Positions 57,601-64,000 of a stretch of 64,000 bases of DNA are shown piece after piece; within the stretch, counting starts at the first letter, position 1, and each line of letters opens with the position of its first letter. The notes beneath the pieces are model-generated. The model ran no database searches. It was not told the DNA's origin and was given only the letters and a program-made list of their open reading frames with translations. Source of the stretch: Austropuccinia psidii (taxonomy: Eukaryota; Basidiomycota; Pucciniomycetes; Pucciniales; Sphaerophragmiaceae). The translations under genes were made by a program, and so were the position numbers. Location of the stretch: contig JALGQZ010000004.1 of the NCBI GenBank assembly GCA_023105745.1, positions 68,809,112 to 68,873,111 of the forward strand. Direction: 5' to 3'.

Positions 57601-59600
57601 CCATTTCCCATGCTGTCAGAATCAGATTTTTCACCTGTTTGTTCTTCTTCTGATTCTTCATCAATTGCATATATTTTCTTTTTTGGTTTTGTGCAATTGT
57701 TGGCATAATGGTCTAGTGAACCACAGTTGTGGCACACATATTTCTTTTTTGGGGTTTCTTTCCCTTTTTCTTTGTTTGTCTCTTTAACTTCAGACCTCTT
57801 GTCTTTGAAGTTTGGTTTGAAAGATGTGTACCTTCCTATGGAGGTCTTTTTTCTCACATCTTGTATGACATTTGCTATGTCATCAATGCTGCTGATGTTG
57901 TTGCATCTGCATTTGACTGCATGTTCTAGATCTCCTGGCAATTTTGTCAGGAGTTTATGGTTTCTCATTTCTATTGTCATATTGGGATCAATAGCTTTTA
58001 GCCTCTTTGTTTGTTTGAGGCACCATTCATAAGGGTCTTTTTCTGTGGAGTATCTATCACTTTCAAAGGACATGGTTTTTTGCCAGATCCAACTACCATT
58101 GCTATATTTTTGTATAATCTGGTTCCTCCACCATGGCCAGCTTTTCCTGCCATGTATTTCTTTCATCTCAGTATACCATATGTTTGCATGGCCTCTGAAT
58201 GCTGTGTTGAGTCTTGTTGTGATCCAGTAGTCTGGTATCTTTGGGACATCAACAAAGAGTCCATCAATATAGTCAATGATCTCCATATGGTCATATTCCC
58301 CTATTCCTGAGAACTTTGGCCAGTTTGTTACTTCTGGTAACTGTTTCAGTGCCTGTTTCTCTGAATAGTTGAAATTTTCCCCATCTTGGTACACTGACTC
58401 TGATCTTAACTTTGGAATCTGATATTCAGGTTCCTGGTCATAGTCTTTGTCCTCTTCTTTTAATTTTGTAGAGGTAGTAGGTTGACCTTGTGTTGGGGGG
58501 TATTGATTGTCTTCTCTGTCATAGAGGTAATCAATTTCTTTGTCAAAGCTATCCTGTTGCTGCTGGATAATCCTCAGATCCCTCCTCACAGTTTGTTGTT
58601 CTTCTAGAATTGAATTCAACTGTCTGTTGGTTTTTTCAAATTCTGTCCAAATTTTGGCCAGATTTGAATTTAAGTCTTTTATGACTGTTGCTTGGAAAGC
58701 ATTTTCTTCTTTCAATGTTTCCACTTCTGTCCTCATTTTTTCTGAGGTTTCATGTGTCCAATCCATGAATTGGGCCAATTTGGTCCATGTGAATTTGTTT
58801 TCAAACTCATGAGTGTGCATTGTAGTTTCAGTTATTAATTCTGGGTCTATTGAGTCAGAACTAGAAAAACTATTTGTAGGTACAACTATTTCTTGTTTTT
58901 GTGTACTTCTTGGACTAAGTCCATCAGCTTTTTCATCAATGGGTCTGCTTCTTTCTTCCTCTGGTTGAAAGAAGTTTTGTTTTTCCCTTGGGCTCCTTTT
59001 CTCCTGTTGGAAACTACCTGGAATGGTGGGGGAGCTTTGGATGAAGTTTCCTTTGGCTTGTAAGGCCTGGAACTGCTGGATGGTTGTGGGGAAGATGGGG
59101 CTTCTTCTTCCATTTCTGGGGGTGCCTGAATCTGACTGGGCTCTTCCTTGTGCCAAGATCTCTCTATGGCTTGTATGGCTGCCTGGTTCTCTTTGATTCT
59201 GGTTGCTCTTTCTTCTAAGAGTTTGAAATTCTTGTTGGGATTCCAACCTTGCATTTCTGTCATAAGCTCCATCCAAGCCATTTGCTTGAGACAGATCTTC
59301 TGGGTTGTTATCCCCACTTCTGCCCATGATGCTGCCATGGTGAACATTTTGTTGTCCATGCTCCATGTGAAGAGGTCTCTCAGGAGTTTGTGTATTTGGA
59401 GGACCTGTTCTGCATCTGTCCAATCTCCTGGTTGGACTCCTGGGTTGAATTTGATTTGGAACAAGACTTTGGGTAGGAGTTCCCTGATGGTAAGTCCTTT
59501 GCTGGTCATCTGCTCCAGTTCTTCTTCCTCTGTGTCTTCTTGGCCAGTGTTCTGGTTGATTTCTTGGGAATCCAAGATCTCTAAGAAGTGGAGGTGTCAT
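54642..59600 (-). CDS. R2 Gag-Pol polyprotein (1652 codons)
   Basis: A single open frame from ATG 59600. Residues 1-230 are Arg/Gln-rich and overlap ORF1 in another frame. A coiled-coil-like Gag region follows (about 270-360), then the Gag core ([17 protein letters not shown]...[17 protein letters not shown]) and a zinc knuckle, [14 protein letters not shown] (about 622). Next come a protease with [11 protein letters not shown] (about 752), RT with [26 protein letters not shown] and YIDD (about 1092), and RNase H ([28 protein letters not shown]). The integrase zinc module is [11 protein letters not shown]...CTRCQ, and its first two Asp are in MDWVTG and SDRDPK. It ends at TAA 54642-54644. Gag and Pol in one frame imply protein-level control of the Gag:Pol ratio. 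Confidence 0.93.
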   Translation of the reverse strand: MTPPLLRDLGFPRNQPEHWPRRHRGRRTGADDQQRTYHQGTPTQSLVPNQIQPRSPTRRLDRCRTGPPNTQTPERPLHMEHGQQNVHHGSIMGRSGDNNPEDLSQANGLDGAYDRNARLESQQEFQTLRRKSNQNQREPGSHTSHREILAQGRAQSDSGTPRNGRRSPIFPTTIQQFQALQAKGNFIQSSPTIPGSFQQEKRSPREKQNFFQPEEERSRPIDEKADGLSPRSTQKQEIVVPTNSFSSSDSIDPELITETTMHTHEFENKFTWTKLAQFMDWTHETSEKMRTEVETLKEENAFQATVIKDLNSNLAKIWTEFEKTNRQLNSILEEQQTVRRDLRIIQQQQDSFDKEIDYLYDREDNQYPPTQGQPTTSTKLKEEDKDYDQEPEYQIPKLRSESVYQDGENFNYSEKQALKQLPEVTNWPKFSGIGEYDHMEIIDYIDGLFVDVPKIPDYWITTRLNTAFRGHANIWYTEMKEIHGRKSWPWWRNQIIQKYSNGSWIWQKTMSFESDRYSTEKDPYEWCLKQTKRLKAIDPNMTIEMRNHKLLTKLPGDLEHAVKCRCNNISSIDDIANVIQDVRKKTSIGRYTSFKPNFKDKRSEVKETNKEKGKETPKKKYVCHNCGSLDHYANNCTKPKKKIYAIDEESEEEQTGEKSDSDSMGNGMRAESQSEPDTIEEYIVECNEESSLDIQDIELDSGIPQITTDKELCKHTQNAQTFLVTPNRGMGFIHGTPTKLTVYIENCKHPMIIDTGASCSIVAKEYLEQHFPKWEDDIIPTKARNFKSASGKMHSLGTIIKEIIIPHQKGNIRLEPEFVVLENAHVQGFLLGTEYQRMYGMDICNSKNRYLTIGTNKDKKFSFDIDHITNDNTLKELVEEFKEAQYGTQLTSKMKLNLLKVLRKHRGAFAIGDEPLGKIKGHDIELYLDVERPYPPMLRRPPYPASMETRKEIEKHINELLEMGVIRKIGHNEIVEVTTPVLITWHDGKSRLCGDFRALNNYTKADRYPIPRIPHALDKLAKAKFITKMDCMKGFHQNGVKPDSIKLLRIICHMGIYEYTRMPFGIKNAPAHFQRMMDTIFQDEIMEGWMVVYIDDIIIYSETWEDHVKKIDKVLGKCTPINMKISLKKCNFGQQELLALGHKVSGLSLAIDQNKVAAVLKKPVPKTIKEMQSFLGFASYYRSHIKNFAHITSSLYKLFSKDVVFEITKERRDAFEKIKHELTNAPVLMMPDFELPFKLYIDAACSQGLGAALHQRQLVDGIPKEGVICYISRQLKDSEARYGATQTECLCLVWALEKLHYYLEGAVFEVFTDCTALKSLLNMKTTNRHMLRWQIAIQEYRGNMTIIYKEGKSHTNADGLSRWPLKNDQENPAYDPENGAKIPIQCMEIDRRKNFKLSNWALGNDSSNPAQSYGEIKEIPILGISSSNLNTEFFSIVQSAYNKHKQCSILIQLLKQKYRSPELESQLEEPWLKNFKENRFFLIDDLLYHREKHTSALVIISREHISLILQECHDCPYMGHMSEERTKERVFSTAWWPKWEQDLSEYINTCTRCQKANRSHGKRYGLLQSIEEPKHPWEIINMDWVTGLVPGGKDSFNACLVVVDRYSKSVRCLPCHKEDTAMDTAILFWNNVIANCGVPRIIISDRDPKFTS
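58886..59580 (-). CDS. R2 ORF1, overlapping Gag-Pol in another frame
   Basis: 229-codon frame, no ATG at its start, beginning directly at a splice acceptor (CTTCTTAG|AG at 59580). A phase-1 join to the ORF0 exon (donor CCAAAG|GTAAAT, 59662) keeps frame and gives ...[13 protein letters not shown]. It contains [37 protein letters not shown] and [15 protein letters not shown]...LVQEV. R1 shows the same arrangement: in the region equivalent to ORF1 the alternative frame reads NLWHILKKFL and RYANGWNPPSS. Conservation of this frame suggests it is expressed from spliced RNA. Function unknown, possibly a second structural or nucleic-acid-binding protein. Confidence 0.75.
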
Positions 59601-59661
59601 GTTAACAATGTTAAAAAATGACAGACAATAAAAAATGTTGTATTTTTCAAGGTTTATTTAC
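59581..59661 (-). other. R2 intron (81 bp) containing the Gag-Pol ATG
   Basis: Minus strand GTAAATAAACC...CACTTCTTAG. The ATG that opens Gag-Pol (59598-59600) lies inside this intron, so splicing would remove it and switch translation to ORF0-ORF1, while unspliced RNA could express Gag-Pol. The donor +4/+5 bases (AAT) are weaker than the usual GTRAGT, fitting partial splicing. Inferred from sequence alone. Confidence 0.6.
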
Positions 59662-59974
59662 CTTTGGCAGGCCCTTGTACAAATTTATGATCTATACTCT
59701 TTGGCAATTTGCCTTTGGAGTTTACAACTGGGTTGATAACAGTGATTTTCTGTTTCTCAACTTGTTTTGGTGATCCAACTGGTTTTGTTGGAGCTTTTCT
59801 GGGTTTTTTGGCCCTTGGCACAGCTATTGGTGTCCAATCTTTTGAGTTGATTGTCACTTCACTGTGTCTTTTCTGCTTGCCCTTGGTTTTTGGCAGCACC
59901 TCTCTGTCTTCTGAGGCTGTCACAGATGGGTTTCCTTGTGACTGGGTTTCTAATGGAATGTAGTCCTTTTCCAC
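59654..59974 (-). CDS. R2 ORF0 (leader exon)
   Basis: 106-codon frame from ATG 59974: [18 protein letters not shown]..., very basic later ([24 protein letters not shown]), ending [12 protein letters not shown]. The exon likely ends at 59662 and joins ORF1. Its position and donor match R1's ORF0. Basic Lys/Pro composition suggests nucleic-acid binding, but no domain is recognised. Confidence 0.65.
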   Translation of the reverse strand: MEKDYIPLETQSQGNPSVTASEDREVLPKTKGKQKRHSEVTINSKDWTPIAVPRAKKPRKAPTKPVGSPKQVEKQKITVINPVVNSKGKLPKSIDHKFVQGPAKGK

Positions 59975-60800
59975 TATTCAGAAAAGATATTTCAGATTTT
60001 ATATCAGTATTTTATGATAAAACAAAATGATTATATTCAATTCTACTGTTATTTTTCGAAATTTTTAAGTGTTTTTATGTTTTTTATTGTTTTTATATGT
60101 TTTTGTTTGAAAAATAACAGTTTTGAGTTTTTCACTTATGTTTTATAAGTGAAAAAACTGTAATATCCAAGTGTTTTGTGAATGATTCACTTGGATATTA
60201 TTGTGTTTTTATATAAACACATCAAATTTATTAAATTATAATAAATTTGATTTTTTATTATAAATATTATAAATAATATTTATTATAACACTTTGATATT
60301 GGTTAAATATCAAGTAATTACAAGTTTTCACGTCAATTTGAGTGATATCTTGTTTTAAAGGAAATATTTAATTAAAATATTCCTTGTAAAATAATAAAAA
60401 ATTATTTTATTATTTAATATTTACTAATTATTAATTAATAAATGTTTATATATTAATTTTCACGCACTTTGGTGAAAAATAATAGTAAAATAAATAATAT
60501 ACTGTTTGTATATTATTATTTATATTGAAATTTAAATAATACAGATGTATTATTATGAAATTTCGTGGAATTTATTGCAATATAATAAAACAAAGAGGAT
60601 ATGTACTCTTATTCTCATCAAAAATATTTTATAATATATATTTTTGGAGTAAAAAAAAAGAATTGTATATAAAAAAATGATAATAAAATAGAAATTTTAT
60701 TCACTTGTAGTGAAATACCTTTTAAATAGATGAATTTTACGCCTAATTCAGTTCAAAATACGTCCAATAAGGTTGAATAACCACGGACAGGCCCCCAAAT
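59975..60800 (-). other. R2 leader with primer-binding site and inverted repeat
   Basis: AT-rich untranslated leader. Next to the LTR the minus strand reads ATTTGGGGGCCTGTCCGTGG (60800 leftward), matching R1's primer-binding-site phrase through TTTGGGGGCCTG. At about 60080-60195 there is a hairpin-prone segment (ACTTATGTTTTATAAGT; ATATCCAAGTG...CACTTGGATAT), perhaps a packaging or splicing structure. Confidence 0.6.
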
Positions 60801-62301
60801 TGTCAGGGTGAGTCTATGTAGAAGCTTAAAAACAGTAAATACAAGCTAGTACTATGACTGTGACACGTCAAATAAGTAATAAAATAATTCTTCAGGTCCT
60901 ACTGCTATGTGGTAACAGTGGTGATGAGTCTATTGAGGACCTGGGTTGCAATGTTCTAATATCTTTGAATGTAAAGAGACACTACAATAATTATATTTAA
61001 TTATATCTTTAAGTATTCTAAGGACACTACTGCTGGATAACAGTCTTGTCACGTAAGAATATATATAAAATAAGATAAGATGAGGATTTTTGAAGGCAAA
61101 AACCCTTCTTTTTATATCTTTCAAGACTGTCAAGAGTTATTTACTCTTCACACGTCAGAGGAGTGAAAATTTTCACTCCATTGGTCAGTCTGTGGTTCTG
61201 GATCCTCAATTCTGACGTCAGTAGAGTCAGAATTGTGGTTTTGGAACCACAAATGATCATTCTGGATCAATACAGGATGAAAAAACTTTTCACCTGCCAC
61301 GTCAGCACTTGGATGACGTTGTTCTGGTGTTTGTATGACCAATACTAGTCATTCTGGGCGGGTTTAAGCTTTGAACAAACATTATTTTGAGTATTAAGAC
61401 TGTACAGGTTGGTACAGGTTTGGTACAGGCCAGTATTGGCCAAAATACTTCCAACCAAGATATCTTGGTCAGTTTTTGAGATATCAAGAAACTAAGAGCA
61501 CAGAATTGAAGGGCTTAATGAGCTCTTCAATTTGGTATGCTTCATGTTTACCCTTCTTTAAAATAGCAAAAGTTATAAGGGTTTTAAGTTTTTTGGATGT
61601 ATTTTTGTACATCAGTATGAGGCTTCAAAAACTTCCATACCAGATATCTTCTTCAGTTTGGAATACATCTGTATTCTGATGATACAGTTTTGTAGGGCTT
61701 GATTAGCCCTACAGTTTGGTATATGACACTGTACAGTTGTATGAGTGTATGCCAAAGATACAGGGGTTTGTTTATTTTCTTATTTTCAGAATATCTGTAT
61801 TTTGGTTATTAAACCTTTGAACCAAGATCCCTCAGTCAATTTAAGAGATACAGAGGTCTAAGGTGTCTCAAATTAAAGCTCTTGTTGAGATCTTTAATTT
61901 GGTTATACTTTTGTACAGTTTTGTACAAGCCCTCTTTGACTTTCAGGGGGACTTGGTTTTGAAAATGAGGTTATATGGTATCTCCAGTTGTAGTGGTGTT
62001 ACAACAACATGGATGATATCATTGTGTAGCTCTCTATGTGAGATTTAAGAAAAATACCATTTTGGTATAGGATAACTTAAATATGCATAAGTTAGATGAG
62101 AGGTGAAAATAAGGGTTTTGACTTATTTATTCTCCTCTAGGTTTCCTTATTCTGTTTGGATAAGGTTGGTGTTTAATGTAAGAGGATTGTTTTCTCTTAA
62201 TTATTACCTGTATTGACTATGTTTGTTCAATACTTGTCATACCATTATTTATGGTATGTTGGATGTCATGCTAGTGCTCTGTTTTGAGTCACAGGCTGAC
62301 A
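60801..62301 (-). repeat. R2 5' LTR
   Basis: 1501 bp, same ends as the 3' LTR, with about a dozen substitutions by eye (for example at 60910, 60970, 61033, 61228, 61639). Followed by ATACC, the target duplication. Confidence 0.96.
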
Positions 62302-62323
62302 ATACCTCAAGGCTCACATTCTT

Positions 62324-62760
62324 CCAAAGGTCAAACATTTGCTATGTTAGAAAAAGGATGGAAACCAAGACTCCCAGGAGACACAATTAGGAAAGACTTG
62401 ATTGAGATTCATTTTATAGCTTCCAGTTTCCAGATAATCTTTGATAAATTGAAAAATCATGCAAAAATAATAATTAATGAGTATTTTGACTATGCAAAAA
62501 AATAAATTGGAAAATAGTCATGAAGTACCAGACTTCAAAGTAGGGAACTTATTTCTAGTTTCAACCTTGAATTTCAATAATATCAAACACCCAAATAAAT
62601 TCAAAGATTCTTATGTAGGAACTTTTGTTATTGTTTCCTTAAATGGAACCAATCAAGTTCAAGTGGAATTGAGTAGTGAATTGAAAAAAGAACCACCTTG
62701 CTAGTCATCCTAATTGACCCTTATCAGCCAGCTCATAAAGAATAGTTTCCTTTGAGGAGC
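62324..62760 (+). pseudogene. R4 integrase C-terminal relic
   Basis: Continues R4's integrase after S: SSKGQTFAMLEKGWKPRLPGD matches R2's TGKTPATLEKGWNPLLP, then SHEVPDFKVGNLFLVSTLNFNNIKHPNKFKDSYVGTFVIVSLNG matches EPDFKEGDQVLISTLNFNNL...DSFIGPFTIIKLIG. Several stops and a frameshift between the two pieces (62284-62505 and 62477-62704). Confidence 0.85.
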
Positions 62761-63117
62761 CCAAATCTGTTAATTGTACCCCCATTGGAACACAATAAAG
62801 ACAAAAAATAAAGAAAGTGGCAAAACAAAGGAGACTTACTGGTAAAAATATAGTAGGGCATTTTGTCAGATATAGAAATTCAGTACATGAAGATGGATGG
62901 ATGGAAGAATCAGAAATACCTTATTGAGATAAATGTTTGAGAAGATTTGGGAATGAAACAACGACACAGGCCTGAAGATTCCATGCATGTGTTTTAATTC
63001 CTTGATCAGAGTAAAATGAAGAGGTTTCAAAGTAAACATTAATACCCTTTTGGGTCCCTTTTCTTCTTGGATCATTGATAAAGTTGTAGTACAATTTTAT
63101 TTTTTTGTAGGGGCAAA
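62761..63117 (+). other. R4 3' untranslated remnant
   Basis: Between the decayed integrase end and the 3' LTR. It ends TTTTTTGTAGGGGCAAA, a worn polypurine-tract position before TGTTAGCC. No gene seen. Confidence 0.5.
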
Positions 63118-63311
63118 TGTTAGCCTTGAAGTATATTTTATATACCCAAGTAGGCCACGAGTAATATTAAAGTAAGTTCTGAACTATGAATAACCCATAA
63201 TCCATTCCAATATCCAAAGTTTCTCAATTTTTATTTAATTAAATATGAATAACCTTGTTGTGAATAAGTAAATCCATGAATTTAGCCCAGATTTGGATCC
63301 TACACAGAAAT
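63118..63311 (+). repeat. R4 3' LTR, first 194 bp
   Basis: Begins TGTTAGCCTTGAAGTATATTTTATATACCC, matching the R4 5' LTR start (30664) and, inverted, the S end. It is cut at 63312 by the next LTR insertion. Confidence 0.7.
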
Positions 63312-64000
63312 TGTAAGATTTGACTATGAAACTGATGATAATATTACTCTTAATCAACAGTACTATGTCTGTTCTTATGAAATATAATAATAAAATATTA
63401 TTATAACCACAATTAAATAATTAAAAAATCATTTCTTTCACGTGTTAAGCACTACTAGTGATTTTAACAGTGAGCAAGTAATTTTCTACAAGAATCAATT
63501 ACAAGAAGAATTTAATAATAAAAACTTCTTTATTAAAATAATAAAATTATTTTAATATATAATTATCTTTTTCAAGAATAATTATAATGATAATTCTTGA
63601 AGAAAACTAAATTTGAGAGAAAAACTTTAAGAATTAAAGATAAATCACTCACTAATATTCCAAAGAGCTTATTGAAAGATAAGATAGAGAGATTTAGCGT
63701 AGAATTGTGGATTTAGAGGATCAAAATGAATTTATAAATGTATTAAAACAATATATAGTTGATTTCTATGATTTCAAATCTTTCTGATTGATTCTGAAAG
63801 AATAAAACACTAAAGAAGAGTTTTAACTAATACTTACTTGTTGGTAATACTGATATAAATGATTAATAAGATGATGATGATGCGGAAAAAACAGCTAGAG
63901 AAGGCCTCTTTTAAGTCAAAAACAGCTCACAGAGGCGTGCCATGGAGCAAACTGAAAAACCAGTGAGTGAGAAAACAATAAACCTTTTTGGATTATTGAT
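63312..64000 (-). repeat. E7: S-family LTR, runs off window
   Basis: TGTAAGATTTGACTATGAAACTGATGATAATATTA and the following about 690 bp match S from 48261 to about 48955 in the same orientation at high identity. It may be a solo LTR or the left LTR of an element continuing beyond base 64000. Confidence 0.85.

Larger units (their letters stand above)
52214..62301 (-). mobile_element. R2: young, nearly intact 10.1-kb chromovirus
   Basis: LTRs 52214-53714 and 60801-62301 (both 1501 bp, TGTCAG...CTGACA), TSD ATACC (52209-52213 and 62302-62306). I counted about a dozen differences between LTRs by eye (about 99.2% identity), so it is the youngest dated insertion here. One TAA in the integrase is the only interruption of the 1.9-kilocodon Gag-Pol frame. 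It is inserted in solo LTR S. Confidence 0.97.
48261..62318 (-). repeat. S: solo LTR in R4 integrase, itself carrying L1 and R2
   Basis: Plus-strand left end TGTAAGATTTGACTATG (48261), right end ...TACCTCAAGGCTCACA (62318). Flanks are TTCTC (48256-48260) and TTCTT (62319-62323), a 4/5 match to a target duplication. After subtracting L1 and R2 with one TSD copy each, 1932 bp remain, the length of other LTRs of this family. No internal region is left, so it is a solo LTR. The R4 integrase resumes on the right side, confirming the span. Confidence 0.8.
30664..64000 (+). mobile_element. R4: old plus-strand chromovirus, host of nested insertions
   Basis: R4's own sequence is 30664-35374 (5' LTR, leader, Gag, protease), 45743-48260 (RT, RNase H, most of integrase), 62324-63311 (integrase C-terminus, 3' untranslated part, start of 3' LTR), interrupted by R3, by the solo LTR S with its own insertions, and by another LTR at 63312. 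It has many stops and catalytic substitutions. It is the oldest well-defined layer of the right half. Its Gag and Pol are relatives of R1 and R2. Confidence 0.8.

Noticed and set aside
57437..58310. Plus-strand ORFs of about 100 codons with hydrophobic stretches
   Set aside because: Antisense shadows of R2 Gag-Pol; no start or family support.

Overview
The window is a transposon graveyard from a fungal nuclear genome, most likely a rust fungus (Pucciniales). Its genes have short introns with GTRNGT...YAG borders. Its AT-rich Ty3/gypsy chromoviruses have Gag, accessory and Gag-Pol proteins that I associate, from memory and not from a search, with the very repeat-rich myrtle rust Austropuccinia psidii. 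I see no single-copy housekeeping gene. Nearly every base can be assigned to one of about nine mobile elements or their remnants, nested in each other.

Left part (1-28.7 kb): a minus-strand chromovirus, R1, runs from its 5' LTR (26737-28721) through Gag, protease, RT, RNase H and integrase, and leaves the window at base 1. Its pol frame is split by a 20,835-bp DNA transposon at 2553-23387. That transposon has 46-bp terminal inverted repeats starting CACC, a TCT target duplication, subterminal TGACGT arrays and three minisatellites. A near-palindromic hairpin motif recurs in its intergenic spaces. It carries six multi-exon genes: A unknown (+), B TET/JBP-like 2OG-Fe(II) dioxygenase (+), C Zn2Cys6-type protein (-), D SNF2 ATPase (+), E unknown (-) and F a Tnp2/CACTA-type DDE transposase (+). 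Removing the element and one TCT copy rejoins the R1 reading frame exactly. The cargo looks like a chromatin and DNA-modification kit carried by a cut-and-paste transposon, and is the most interesting system here.

Right part (28.7-64 kb): a decayed plus-strand chromovirus, R4 (5' LTR 30664 to about 32431, 3' LTR from 63118), is the scaffold. Three insertions break it: (i) R3, a complete 10.4-kb chromovirus at 35375-45737 (TSD TAACC), with an intron-containing accessory gene antisense to pol; (ii) a solo LTR, S (48261-62318), inside the integrase; S in turn holds a second solo LTR, L1 (49912-51939, TSD GTATT), and a young complete element, R2 (52214-62301, TSD ATACC, LTRs about 99% identical by eye); (iii) another S-family LTR from 63312 to the window end.

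R2 is almost intact. One in-frame TAA separates a 1652-residue Gag-Pol frame from the integrase C-terminus, and it also has a spliced ORF0-ORF1 product overlapping the Gag N-terminus in a different frame. All homology statements come from reading motifs and frames by eye; no database search was run.
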